This document shows, one piece after another, positions 18,241 through 27,733 of a stretch of 64,000 bases of DNA. The first letter of the stretch is position 1. Every line of letters starts with the position of its first letter. The notes under the pieces are model-generated. The model saw only the letters and a list, made by a program, of their open reading frames with translations, had not been told where the DNA came from and searched no databases. Origin of the DNA: JACCTU01 sp963848525 (GTDB lineage: Bacteria; Actinomycetota; Thermoleophilia; Gaiellales; Gaiellaceae); NCBI GenBank assembly GCA_963848525.1, contig CAWKDZ010000005.1, positions 434,001-498,000 of the forward strand. Direction: 5' to 3'. The translations under genes and the position numbers were made by a program.

Positions 18241-19043
18241 TGGCCTCGGTCGCGCTCCCCAGGACGACCGCGCTCTCGCGCACAGCGTCCGTGACCGAGT
18301 GGCACGCGCGCAGCTACAGGCGAACGTGGCGCGCGACGATCACGACCTCGTTCCTGAACCCCGTCTTCTTCCTGCTCTCGGTCGGCGTGCTGCTCGGCCA
18401 GCTCGTCGACGACGGGCAGGCGGCGCTCGGCGGCCTCTCGTACGTCGAGTTCGTCGCGCCCGGGCTGATCGCCGCGACGGCGATGCAGATCGGCGCGAAC
18501 GACTCGATGTGGCCGGTGATGGCGGGGATCAAGTGGCTGCGCACGTACCACGCCGTGATGGCGACGCCGGTGCGCGTAGCCGAGCTCGTCATCGGCGTCC
18601 TCGGCTGGACTGCGATCCGGATGTTCGTCGCGGTGACCGTCTTTACGGCCGTTGCGGCGGTCGGCGGCGCCATCCCGTCCTTGCTCGGCGTGTTCGCGCC
18701 GCTCGCGGCGCTACTTTGCGGGCTCGCCTTCGCCGCGCCGATCACGGCGTTCTCGGCGGGCCTGGAGGGCGGGGACGACGGGTGGTTCCCCGCGCTCAAC
18801 CGCTTCGTGATCATCCCGATGTTCCTCTTCGCCGGGATCTTCTTCCCCGTCAGCCAGCTGCCCGACTGGCTCGAGCCCGTGGCGTGGGTGACACCGCTCT
18901 GGCACGGGATCACGCTCTGCCGCGACCTGACGAGCGGCACGCTCGACGCGATGGCGATCGTCCATGTCGCGTACCTGCTTGCGTTCGTCGTCGGCGGCAT
19001 CGTCGTCGCCGTCCGCCTCCACCACAGGGCGCTGCTCAAGTGA
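18240..19043 (+). CDS. ABC-2 type transporter permease, first subunit
   Basis: This 267-residue membrane subunit of the ABC-2 (NodJ/DrrB) family has six predicted helices. Conserved features are SYRRTWRATITTSFLNPVFF at the N-terminus, a LSYVEFVAPGLIAATAMQIG segment, and the late PLWHGITLCRDLTSGTL motif characteristic of NodJ-like proteins. It overlaps the ATPase stop and its own stop overlaps the second permease start (GTGA). The three cistrons are therefore tightly coupled. Confidence 0.92.
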   Translation: MASVALPRTTALSRTASVTEWHARSYRRTWRATITTSFLNPVFFLLSVGVLLGQLVDDGQAALGGLSYVEFVAPGLIAATAMQIGANDSMWPVMAGIKWLRTYHAVMATPVRVAELVIGVLGWTAIRMFVAVTVFTAVAAVGGAIPSLLGVFAPLAALLCGLAFAAPITAFSAGLEGGDDGWFPALNRFVIIPMFLFAGIFFPVSQLPDWLEPVAWVTPLWHGITLCRDLTSGTLDAMAIVHVAYLLAFVVGGIVVAVRLHHRALLK

Positions 19044-19849
19044 GCGACTACGCCGTCACCACACGGATCGCGCCGTGGTTCACGTTCGGCGCCGACCGCT
19101 CGCTCCGCCTCGTCTATCGCAACCTCCGCGCCGCCAAGCGCTACTGGCTCGTCATGGTCTCCGGGTTCTTCGAGCCGCTCTTCTACCTCGTCGGCCTCGG
19201 GATCGGCGTCGGGGCGCTCGTCGGCGAGATCACCTACGGCGGCCAATCGATCTCGTATGAGGAGTTCGTCGCACCCGCGCTGCTCGCGGCCTCGGCGATG
19301 AACGGCGCGATCTACGAGACGACCGGGAACGTCTTCTTCAAGCTCAACTACGCGAAGACGTACGACGGCGTGCTCGCGACTCCGCTCGGCGTGCGCGACG
19401 TCGCGGTCGGGGAAACGATCTTCGCGCTGATGCGCGGCGCCGTGTACTCGGTCACGTTCGTCGGAGTGATGCTGGTGCTCGGGCTGATCGAGTCGCTGTG
19501 GGCGCTGCTCGCCGTGCCCGCCGCGCTGCTGATCGGTGCCGCTTTCGCGGCGATCGGGCTCTCCGCGGTCACGCTGATGCGCTCGTGGGCGGACTTCGCC
19601 TTCATCGAGCTGCTGACGCTGCCGATGTTCCTCTTCTCCGCGACGTTCGTGCCGCTCGAGCAGTACCCCGAGCCGGTGCAGTGGCTGCTGCCCGTGACGC
19701 CGCTGTACCACGGCGTCGACCTGCTGCGCGCGCTCACGCTCGGCAACGTCGGCTGGGACGCGCTGCTCCACGTCGCGTACCTGCTCGGCGTGCTCGCGCT
19801 CGGCGTCTGGTTCACGGCGCGCCGGCTCGAGCGGAAGCTGCTGAAGTAG
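19040..19849 (+). CDS. ABC-2 type transporter permease, second subunit
   Basis: This 269-residue permease is homologous to the preceding one (LVYRNLRAAKRYWLVMVSGF, SYEEFVAPALLAASAMNGAI, PVTPLYHGVDLLRALTLG). The start is GTG 19040, overlapping the previous stop. Two related permeases with one ATPase suggest a heterodimeric channel. It converges on the RTX-type gene at 19861 with an 11-bp gap and no obvious terminator. Confidence 0.92.
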   Translation: MSDYAVTTRIAPWFTFGADRSLRLVYRNLRAAKRYWLVMVSGFFEPLFYLVGLGIGVGALVGEITYGGQSISYEEFVAPALLAASAMNGAIYETTGNVFFKLNYAKTYDGVLATPLGVRDVAVGETIFALMRGAVYSVTFVGVMLVLGLIESLWALLAVPAALLIGAAFAAIGLSAVTLMRSWADFAFIELLTLPMFLFSATFVPLEQYPEPVQWLLPVTPLYHGVDLLRALTLGNVGWDALLHVAYLLGVLALGVWFTARRLERKLLK

Positions 19850-19860
19850 CGAGCGGTCGG

Positions 19861-22371
19861 CTAGGCCGGAACGAGCGTCTCGCAGGCGACGGGCGTCGGG
19901 TCGACGCCGACGTCGTAGTGCACGGTGTCGCTCCCGGGGCCGCCGTTCAGGTTCGTGTCGGCCGCGTCGTCGTCCGCGCGCAGCAGGTCGGTCGCGTCGC
20001 CGCCGACGAGCGAATCCGCCCCGGCGCCGCCCACGAGCTCGTCGTTGCCGGCGTTCCCGGAGAGCGAGTCGTTGCCGTCGCCGCCGAGCAGGATGTCGTT
20101 TCCACCCCTGCCCTCGAGGACGTCGGTGCCCGTGCCGCCGTGCAACACGTCGTTCCCCTCGCCGCCCTGGAGCGTGTCGCCGGCGTCGCCCGCCCGCAGG
20201 ACGAGCTGGCCCGTGAACGCCGTGCCCGCGCCGAAGCCGCCGCGGCCGGTGAGCGTGTTCGCGCCCCCGAGGCCGGAGACCTCGACGCCTCCAACCATCG
20301 GCGTGACGGTGACGTCGCGATCGCCGTCCTCGTTGAGCGCAACTCCGGTCGATCCGACGTGGATCCTGTCGGCGTCCGGGGCGCCGCGCACGACGAGCAC
20401 GTCGTTCGCGTCCTGTAGCAAGACCGTGATCTCGATCTCGGCCGACCCCGTCTCCGCGGTCGCACCGGGGGCGAAGCGCCCGCCCGACTGGTCGATCGTG
20501 AGCGCCTCGACGGTCCCGCCCGATCCGTTGACGACGATCGTGTCCGTGTTGGTCGTGGTCGCGGCGCCGCACGCGGCCGGAGTCCCGCCGAAGCGAATCT
20601 CGACGCCCGCGACGACGAGCGTCGCCGACTCGCCTGCCGCGAGGGTGGCCGTCGCCGTCTTCGTCCCCGAGTCGTACGTGCAGCCGGTCGCCGACGGCGG
20701 CGGCGGAGGCGCGCCGTCGCCGATCACGTTCTCGACGGTGATCGGCGTCGGGTCGATCCCGGTGTCGACGTACGCCGTGTCGAACCCCGAGCCGCCGCTG
20801 ATGAACGCGTCCGCCTCGTCGTCCTGCGCGAAGAACGTGTCGTCGCCGCCGCTGCCGTTGAACGTGTCGGCGCCGGAACCGCCGGTGACCGAGTCGTTCC
20901 CGTCCCCCGCGGCGAACGTGTCGTCGCCCGCCCCACCGACCAGCGTGTCGGCACCGTCCTGGCTCTCGATCAGGTCGTTCCCCGCACCGCCGTCGATGTT
21001 GTCGGCCGCGTTGCCTCCTCGGATCAACGTCTCGCTGCCCTCGCCGCCCGTCGCCACGACCGGGCCGAGGAAGTTCAACCCTGCCCCGCCGGTCCCACGC
21101 GCGTCGAAATGGTCGTCGCCGCCGAGCAGGTGGACCTCGAGGTTGAAGGTGCTCGGCGCGAACGTGACGTCAACGTCGCCGTCCGAGTCGGTCGCGACGC
21201 CGCTCTGGCCGGCCGCCATGACGTCGCGCGCCTCGGTGCCGTAGAAGACCACGCGGTCGCTCGTGTCGCCGAGGTTCGTCGCGATCTCGATCTCGGGCGT
21301 GTTCGTCTCGGGCGACGCGCCGGGCCCGAAGAAGCCGCCGCGCTGGTCGATGACGAGCGTCTCGACCGTGCCGACCGAGCCGTTGATCGTGATCGTGTCG
21401 ACGTTCGTCGTCGTCGCCGCCCCACACGGTGCGAGGATCTCGCCGAACCAGATTCCGCCGTTCACGACGCGCAGCGTCGACGTTGAGCCCGGCGTCTGCG
21501 TCAGCGAGATCGAGTGCGCGATCCCGTCGAAGTCGCACGACTCGGCCGGCCGGATGACCGTCTCAGTCGCGAGCGGCGCAGGGTCGGCGGCGTCGATTTG
21601 CGCGGTGTCGTTCCCAGGGCCGCCGTTGATCGTGAGGTCGACCGTGCCGTCGTGCGCGTACATCGTGTCGTTCTCGCCGCTCCCTAGGAACTCGTCGACC
21701 CCGGGACCGCCGATCAGCTCGTCGTCCTCGCTTCCGCCGCCGAGCGAGTCGTTGCCGAGTCCGCCGTCGAGCTTGTCGTTCGCTTCCTGGCCCCGGAGGA
21801 TGTCGTTGCCGTCGCCGCCTTCGAGGAGGTCGGGCTCGGAGCTGCCGCGGATCAGCGACTCGTTGCCGGCCCCGCCCCTCGCCACGATCGGGCCGAGGAA
21901 GTGCAGGCCGGCGCCCGATTCGCCGCGCCCGTTGAAGTAGTCGTCGCCGCCGAGCAGGTTGACCTCGAGGGGGAAGGCTCCGGGCGCGAACGTCACGTCT
22001 ACGTCGCCGTCGCTGTTGAGCGCGAACCCGTTCTGTCCGGCCGCGTAGTAGTCGGCGCTCTCGGTCCCGTAGACGATCACCTTGTCGGTCGCGTCGCCGA
22101 GCGTCGTCGCGATCTCGATCTCGGGGAAGTTCGACTCGGCGGCTGCGCCGGGGCCGAACACGCCGCCGCGGTGGTCGAGAGTCAGCGTCTCGGTCGTTCC
22201 GACGCCCCCGGCGATCGAGATCGAGTCCGTGTTCGTCGTCGTCGCCGCTCCGCAAGGCGCAGGGGCGGCGCCGAACCAGATCTGCCCCCCGGAGACGACG
22301 AGGGTGGCCTGCGAGCCGTCCAACATCGCGGCGGTCACCGTCTTCGTCGGCGCGTCGTAGACGCACGACTC
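19861..22371 (-). repeat. Three imperfect in-gene modules of about 0.8-0.85 kb each
   Basis: The mature part of the RTX gene is built of three diverged copies, roughly 21550-22371, 20690-21550 and 19861-20690. Each copy opens with a SC-D-type start, includes the CGAATTTN landmark and ends with glycine/aspartate nonapeptides. The copies differ at many codons, so the duplications are old. Confidence 0.75.
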
Positions 22372-22494
22372 GGCGGCCGCGGCGACCGCTTCCACGGGCG
22401 TTCCGACGGCAAGGATCGACGCAACCGTGACGAGGCCGGAGGCGAGAGTCCATGTACGACGGGAACGGGCCTGGCGCCCGTGCCGCAGCGTCAT
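19861..22494 (-). CDS. Secreted three-module RTX (hemolysin-type) calcium-binding protein
   Basis: This 877-residue protein starts at ATG 22494 and has a signal peptide (TWTLASGLVTVASILAVGT, ending near AVAAAAES). Three homologous modules of about 280 residues follow. Each has a beta-rich half containing CGAATTTN and a LGD-D-V pattern, then RTX nonapeptides such as LRGQEANDKLDGGLGNDSLG, LVGGAGDDTFAAGDGNDSV and LQGGEGNDVLHGGTGTDVLE. RTX repeats form Ca2+-bound parallel beta rolls outside the cell. No type I secretion genes are nearby, and the N-terminal signal implies Sec/Tat export. The function is unknown; surface adhesion or matrix roles are possible. Confidence 0.9.
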   Translation of the reverse strand: MTLRHGRQARSRRTWTLASGLVTVASILAVGTPVEAVAAAAESCVYDAPTKTVTAAMLDGSQATLVVSGGQIWFGAAPAPCGAATTTNTDSISIAGGVGTTETLTLDHRGGVFGPGAAAESNFPEIEIATTLGDATDKVIVYGTESADYYAAGQNGFALNSDGDVDVTFAPGAFPLEVNLLGGDDYFNGRGESGAGLHFLGPIVARGGAGNESLIRGSSEPDLLEGGDGNDILRGQEANDKLDGGLGNDSLGGGSEDDELIGGPGVDEFLGSGENDTMYAHDGTVDLTINGGPGNDTAQIDAADPAPLATETVIRPAESCDFDGIAHSISLTQTPGSTSTLRVVNGGIWFGEILAPCGAATTTNVDTITINGSVGTVETLVIDQRGGFFGPGASPETNTPEIEIATNLGDTSDRVVFYGTEARDVMAAGQSGVATDSDGDVDVTFAPSTFNLEVHLLGGDDHFDARGTGGAGLNFLGPVVATGGEGSETLIRGGNAADNIDGGAGNDLIESQDGADTLVGGAGDDTFAAGDGNDSVTGGSGADTFNGSGGDDTFFAQDDEADAFISGGSGFDTAYVDTGIDPTPITVENVIGDGAPPPPPSATGCTYDSGTKTATATLAAGESATLVVAGVEIRFGGTPAACGAATTTNTDTIVVNGSGGTVEALTIDQSGGRFAPGATAETGSAEIEITVLLQDANDVLVVRGAPDADRIHVGSTGVALNEDGDRDVTVTPMVGGVEVSGLGGANTLTGRGGFGAGTAFTGQLVLRAGDAGDTLQGGEGNDVLHGGTGTDVLEGRGGNDILLGGDGNDSLSGNAGNDELVGGAGADSLVGGDATDLLRADDDAADTNLNGGPGSDTVHYDVGVDPTPVACETLVPA

Positions 22495-22592
22495 GTCCCT
22501 GACGATAGTGGCCCCGCAACGGCCCCGCGGCCGCTCCGCGAAAGACTCCCCAGAGGTAGTGGAAGCGCGGAACGGCCGCGGCCTGAAGGTCG

Positions 22593-22963
22593 CTACTGGT
22601 CGGGAGCGGTCGCCCCGGGGTCGTTCTGCCAGAGGCCGAACTCGTTGCCCTCGGTGTCCTTGCAGTACGAGAACCAGCCCATGCGGGCACGGGCATCGGC
22701 TCGCCGGCCTCGCCGCCGAGCTCCTTGACGCGCGCGTTGCTCGCGTTGATGTCGTCGACGTCGAAGTAGACGCGCGCGCCGCGCTTGTCGGCCTGCTCCG
22801 GCTTGTAGATCGCCCCGCCCGTCGTCTCGGAGAAGCGGGTCATGTGGTACTCGCCGCCGCCCTCGAACTGCTGCCACTCCCAGCCGAAGAGCGAGCTCCA
22901 GAAGTCCTTCGCCTTCCCGGTGTCGCCGGCCGGGATCTCCAGATGGACCATCTCTCCTGCCAT
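22593..22963 (-). CDS. VOC (glyoxalase/bleomycin-resistance-like) protein, frameshift near 22684
   Basis: This small metal-binding-fold protein is about 123 residues after repair. The start is ATG 22963 (MAGEMVHLEIPAGDTGKAKD), followed by FWSSLFGWEWQQFEGGGEYH and ARVYFDVDDINASNARVKEL, the typical VOC beta-alpha-beta-beta-beta pattern. A one-base loss near 22684 breaks the frame after GEPMPVP. Corrected reading continues MGWFSYCKDTEGNEFGLWQN to a stop at 22593. VOC proteins include isomerases, dioxygenases and resistance proteins; no specific function can be assigned. Confidence 0.85.
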
Positions 22964-23053
22964 CAGCCGCTCCCTTCGTCGTCGTTCGAACGCAGCGCGC
23001 TGCTGCGCCCCTCGTCCACTACGACGAACGAGGAGCGGCGTTTGTCGACAGGG

Positions 23054-25894
23054 CTACGAGATGTCCACGAAGCAGAGCTTGTTGTTGGACGAACCGGTGG
23101 CGTTCGTGATCGTCAACCGTCCGTCGGTGACGGTCACCGTCGCCGTCCCCTCGATCCAGCGGGTCGCCGAGGTGGGCGTGCCGTTGACGGTCAGCACACC
23201 CTCGACGTTCGTCCTGAAGACGCCGTCGAAGTGGCTCGCGTCGCCCGAGACGACGCGCACGGTGTAGGTCCCGTTCGGGACGGCGATCTCCCAGGACGCG
23301 TTCGGGTTCGCGGGCTTCTGGAGGTGCGTCAGCGTGTCGTAGCGCTGGTCGGCGGAGCTCGCCGAGTTGCGGTCGCGCGTCTGGGCCGCGTTGTCGGCGT
23401 TCCAGCCGTAGCGCTCGCCGTCTGCCTGCAGCCCGTACACCGCCCCGGTGTCAGCGAGGTAACCGGCCGGGACCGGGGCCGCCGGCAGGCTGGAAGTTGA
23501 TCCGCGCGGTCGAGGCGCGTGCCGAGCGCGCTGCTCGGGACGACGGCCTTCGGCGTCGTCGGGCCACTCCAGAGCAGCTTCGCCACCGCCGCGCCGCCGT
23601 TCTCGTAGAACTCCATCCGGAGCTCGTACCTCACGCCGGCCACGAGCGCGATCGTCCCGGAGTTCTCGGTGAAGGCGTGATCGGTCCAGTTGTTCACGAC
23701 CTGCTGGCCGTTCACCCACAGGCGCACGCCGTCGTCGCTCTGGGTGAAGAACGTGTAGGTACCGGTCGTCGGAACCTGGACGCTTCCGACCCAGCGCACG
23801 CTGAACGTGTCGGCGGCGATCCCGGCCGCCGGCGGGCCCGACGCCCAGTCGAAGTCGACGGTGCCGTCGACGCGCGTGACCGACGCGCCGGTGAAGTCGA
23901 TGTTGTCGAAGTAGGTCCCGGTGAGCCCGCCCGATCCCGTCGGCACCTCACGGAAGAACGCCGTGTAGGTCGTGTTCGCGGACGGCGTCGAGACCGTGTG
24001 GACGCGCGCGCCCCCGTCGGACCAGCGGTCGAACTCGTACGTCCTGCCGCCGACGGTCTGGGGAGACGGCGCCTCGAGCGTCCGCTGGATCCCGACGACG
24101 CCGGTGAACGTGAGCGGCGTCGTCTGCGGCTGGCCGTCGAGCCTCAGCGAGAGGCCGGCCGGGCTCGTCGCGAGCGTGATCTGCACGGTTCCGCGGCTGC
24201 ACGTCGCGGAAGGTCGAGTGCGTAAGGCCGCCCGACGTCGCGAACCGTGAGGTGGATTCGGTACCAGACGTTCGACTCGGTGTGCCCGGTCGTCGGGACG
24301 ACGAACGAGCCGCTTGTCGAGCCGCTCGTAGCCGCGATGAACGGGTGCACGTGCGTGTCGTGGTGGAAGTCGACCTGCCACGTGAAGGCGGAGGCCGGGA
24401 GGTTGCCGTTCTCAGGGTCGGAGCCGGTGCCCGAGTAGGTGATCGTCTGCCCGCCGCTGTAGAGCGTTCCGGCCGCGGGTGCCGTGATCGTCGCCGTCGG
24501 CGCCTGGTTCGACGTCACGGTCAGCGTCGCCGCGTTGCTGAAGACGCTGCCGGCGCTGTTCGTGACACGCGCGCGGAACTGCGCTGCGTTGTCGCCCGCA
24601 CCGACCGGGGAGAGCGTGTAGCTCGCCGAGGTCGCGCCCGGGATGTCGTTGCCGTTTCGCTGCCACTGGTACGCGAGCGGCGGCGTCCCGCTGGCCGCGA
24701 CGGTGAACGTCGCCGAGCCGCCGACCGGCACCGTCTGGTTCGACGGATGCGTCGTGATCGTCGGCGCCTGGCTGGCCGTGTAGGCGACCCGGAAGACCGA
24801 GCCGCCCGAGCCGCGCGCGAGGTAGTAGAGGCTGCCGTCGCTCGCGACCGCGAGGTCGACCGGGCTGGCGATCCCGGTCGCGAAGCCCGTCACGGTGTTG
24901 CCGTTCGCCGGGTCGAGCTTGCGGATCCAGCCCGTGCAGAAGTCGGCGAAGAAGTAGTCGCCGACGTACTCGCTCGGGAACCGCACGGTCGGCGGGTTGT
25001 AGAACGCGGCGCCGCTGATCGCGCAGCCGGTCGTGCCGGAGCTTCCGTGCCCGTACGAGAAGATCGGCGACCGGAAGCGCGGGTCGGTCGTCGGCCCCTC
25101 GGTGTCCGGCCAGCCGTAGTTCGAGCCGGCGATCCCGTCGTTGATCTCCTCCCACGTGTTCTGGCCGACGTCGTTGATGAACATGCGCGTCGAGCCCGGC
25201 TGGAAGGCGAACGTGAACGGGTTGCGCAGGCCGAGCGCCCAGATCGCGCGGTTCGCGCCGGTCGCGGTGTTGTAGAAGGGATTCGAGCTCGGGATCCCGC
25301 CGTCGGTCGCGATCCGCAGGATCTTGCCGAGCCGATTGCCGAGCGTCTGCGAGTTCGGCGCCGTTCGCGTTGTCGCCGACGGCGACGAAGAGCGTGCCGT
25401 CCGGCGCGAAGTGGATCGCGCCGCCGTTGTGGTTCGTCGCGCTCGAGAGGTTCTCGAGGTCGAGGATCACGACCTCGCTCCCGGCCATCGCGACGTCGCC
25501 CATCGCGGTGAAGCGGCTGACGCGATTGTGGATCGGCGTGGTCGCGGTCGTGTAGTAGACGTAGACGTACTGGTTGAAGGGGAAGTTCGGGTCGAAGGCG
25601 ACGCCGAGCAAGCCGCGCTCGCCTGCCGAGTTGACGTTCAACGTCACGAAGGGCGCAGACGAGCAGCGAGCCGTTCTTGATCACGCGCAGGCGGCCTGTC
25701 TGCTCGGCGACGAACAGGCGCCCGTCGGGCGCGAACGTCATCGCCGTGGGGGAGGCGAGACCGGTCGCGACCTGCGTCTCGGCGAACCCGGACGGAAGCG
25801 TCGCGGCTCCCACAGGCAGCGGAAGCGCGAGTGCGGTCGCGAGCACGAGCAGGAGCAGCTGCAGTCGGAGAACACGACTGGGCGCGGTTGTCAT
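23054..25894 (-). pseudogene. Secreted glucose/sorbosone-dehydrogenase-like multidomain protein with about six frame breaks
   Basis: Starting at ATG 25894, a signal peptide (LLLLVLATALALPLPVGA) leads into a PQQ-dependent sugar dehydrogenase-type propeller. Landmarks are FAPDGRLFVAEQTGRLRVIK, SAGERGLLGVAFDPNFPFNQ, NGGAIHFAPDGTLFVAVGDN and FINDVGQNTWEEINDG. An Ig-like domain follows (PTITTHPSNQTVPVGGSATF), then a PA14-like segment (LTGTYFDNIDFTGASVTRVD) and a C-terminal malectin-like part ending at 23054. Continuous homology requires jumps near 25661, 25356, 24236, 24190, 23500 and 23478. Each jump is a one-base indel. Either this is a decaying pseudogene or this stretch was poorly polished. 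The architecture matches secreted carbohydrate-acting proteins of soil actinobacteria. Confidence 0.8.
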
Positions 25895-26014
25895 GGGGCC
25901 CTCCTGGCCTGACGGTGCGGGGTCGCTCTGCCTCGCACCCTGTTCCGCAGCCGCGGAGGTTTAATCACGCCAGGTCTAGAACCGCTGCAACCTGCGGCCT
26001 AGACTCGGCTGCTT

Positions 26015-27733
26015 GTGGACTCGGAGCTGATGCGTCGCGCGTCCTCTGCGGCGTCCGCGGGAGCCGCGGCCGCGCTGCTGCGAGAGACGCCCCTCTTTTC
26101 GTCCATCCCCGCCGGTGCCCTCGACGCACTTGCGCGGACCGCGGAGATGCGGTCACTGACGGCGGGCGAGTGGCTGTTCCGGGTGCACGAGCCGGCGGAC
26201 GCGCTCTACGTCGTCGGTTCCGGACGACTGCGTGTCGTCGCGGGTGAAGGCGAACGGGAGGCCACGATCCGCGTCGTCGGCCCAGGCGCACTGCTCGGCG
26301 AGCTCGGCGTCCTCACCGGCTCCTCACGCTCCGCATCGGTGCAAGCCGTCCGCGATTCCGTCGTGGTCGTGCTCGAGGCCGAGCGCTTCTCCGAGCTCGT
26401 CGCGACGGACGCGTCCTTCGCCGCGACGCTTGCCCGCGAGCTCGCGCGCCAGCTTCAGCAGAGCGGCGGCCTGCTTCCGCCCCAGGCGTCGGCGGCCGTG
26501 TACACGATCGTCAGCGCGGGCACGGCCCGCGTCGTGGAACCCGTCCTGCGGCGCCTCGAGGCGGAGTTCGCAGCACTCGGGTCAACTGCGGCGCTGCGCG
26601 CGTCCGACGTCGGCGCCGACCCCGGTGCAACCCTCGCGCAGACGGAAGCGAAGAGCCGCTACGTGCTGCTCTTCGTCGACGACGGCGACGAGGAGCCCTG
26701 GCGCGCGTTCGCACTCCGGCAGTCGGACCGGGTTCTCGTCTTCACGGACGGGAGAGGTCCGCGTGGTGCTGCGGCGATGGTGCGCGGCGCTGAGCTGGCG
26801 TTCGTCGGCAACCCTTCCTCGGCCGCGATCGCGGACTGGCTCGACGAGGTCGAGCCGCGTGCCCACTACGTCGTCCCCGACGGCGATGCCGATGCCGTCG
26901 CCCGCGTCGCACGGAGACTCACCGGCCGATCCCTCGGGGTCGTGCTGTCCGGCGGAGGCGCGCGCGGGTTCGCGCACATCGGTGCCCTGGAGGGTCTCCG
27001 CGCGGCCGGGTTCGAGATCGACCGGATCGGCGGCTGCAGCATCGGGTCGTTCATCGGCGCGATGGCGGCTCTCGGCTGGTCGACCGAGAGGATCCTGGAC
27101 GTCTGCGAACGCGAGCTCGTCCGTCGGGCACCGTTCAGCGACTACACGATCCCGCGGTTCTCGCTTATCCGTGCACGCCGGATGGCGGCGATGCTCGAGC
27201 GCGTCTTCGGCGCGACGCTGCTGGAGGAGATCGAGAGGCCGTTCTTCGCCGTCAGCGCCGACCTACTCGGGAGCACTCTGGTCGTGCACCGCCGCGGGCT
27301 CGTGTACGAAGGGGTCGGTGCGAGCATGTCGATTCCGGGTCTCGCACCTCCGGTCTCGGTCGGGCGGCAACTGCTCGTCGACGGCGGCGTCCTGAACAAC
27401 CTTCCCGTCGACCTGATGGACCTCGCCGAGGGGCCGGTGGTCGCCGTCGACGTGATTCGTCGGATGGAGCACGACGAGCCTCAAGCCGACGTCTCTCCAC
27501 GGCTGCCCTCGATCATGGAGACGCTGTCGCGCGCGACCGTGCTCGGCAGCGTCGAGCGCTCGGAGCGGAATCGACGGCTCGCCGTTCTGACGATCACGCC
27601 CGACGTCCAGAGCATCGGCCTCCGCGAGTTCGGCCGGCTCCGCCAAGCGGTCGAGGCAGGGCGTCGCGCCGCGGAGAGTGCGCTCGAGGACGGCGGCGCC
27701 GAGACGCTCAGGGCGCTGCTGCTTCGCCCGTAG
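26015..27733 (+). CDS. Patatin-like phospholipase with N-terminal cyclic-nucleotide-binding domain
   Basis: This 572-residue protein resembles the neuropathy-target-esterase/RssA group. Residues about 20-140 form a cNMP-binding fold (LFSSIPAGALDALARTAEMR, IRVVGPGALLGELGVLTGSS). Residues about 305-475 form the patatin domain with oxyanion-hole GGGARGF, nucleophile GCSIGS and the catalytic dyad aspartate in LLVDGGVLNNLPVD. It would hydrolyse phospholipid or lysophospholipid acyl esters, possibly under nucleotide control. The start is GTG 26015. Its 3' end overlaps the convergent GNAT gene by 26 bp. Confidence 0.92.
   Translation: MDSELMRRASSAASAGAAAALLRETPLFSSIPAGALDALARTAEMRSLTAGEWLFRVHEPADALYVVGSGRLRVVAGEGEREATIRVVGPGALLGELGVLTGSSRSASVQAVRDSVVVVLEAERFSELVATDASFAATLARELARQLQQSGGLLPPQASAAVYTIVSAGTARVVEPVLRRLEAEFAALGSTAALRASDVGADPGATLAQTEAKSRYVLLFVDDGDEEPWRAFALRQSDRVLVFTDGRGPRGAAAMVRGAELAFVGNPSSAAIADWLDEVEPRAHYVVPDGDADAVARVARRLTGRSLGVVLSGGGARGFAHIGALEGLRAAGFEIDRIGGCSIGSFIGAMAALGWSTERILDVCERELVRRAPFSDYTIPRFSLIRARRMAAMLERVFGATLLEEIERPFFAVSADLLGSTLVVHRRGLVYEGVGASMSIPGLAPPVSVGRQLLVDGGVLNNLPVDLMDLAEGPVVAVDVIRRMEHDEPQADVSPRLPSIMETLSRATVLGSVERSERNRRLAVLTITPDVQSIGLREFGRLRQAVEAGRRAAESALEDGGAETLRALLLRP

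Noticed and set aside
19861..22494. Repeat pattern resembling a CRISPR array
   Set aside because: Repeats are irregular, in frame, Gly/Asp coding and differ at many positions; they are RTX protein repeats.
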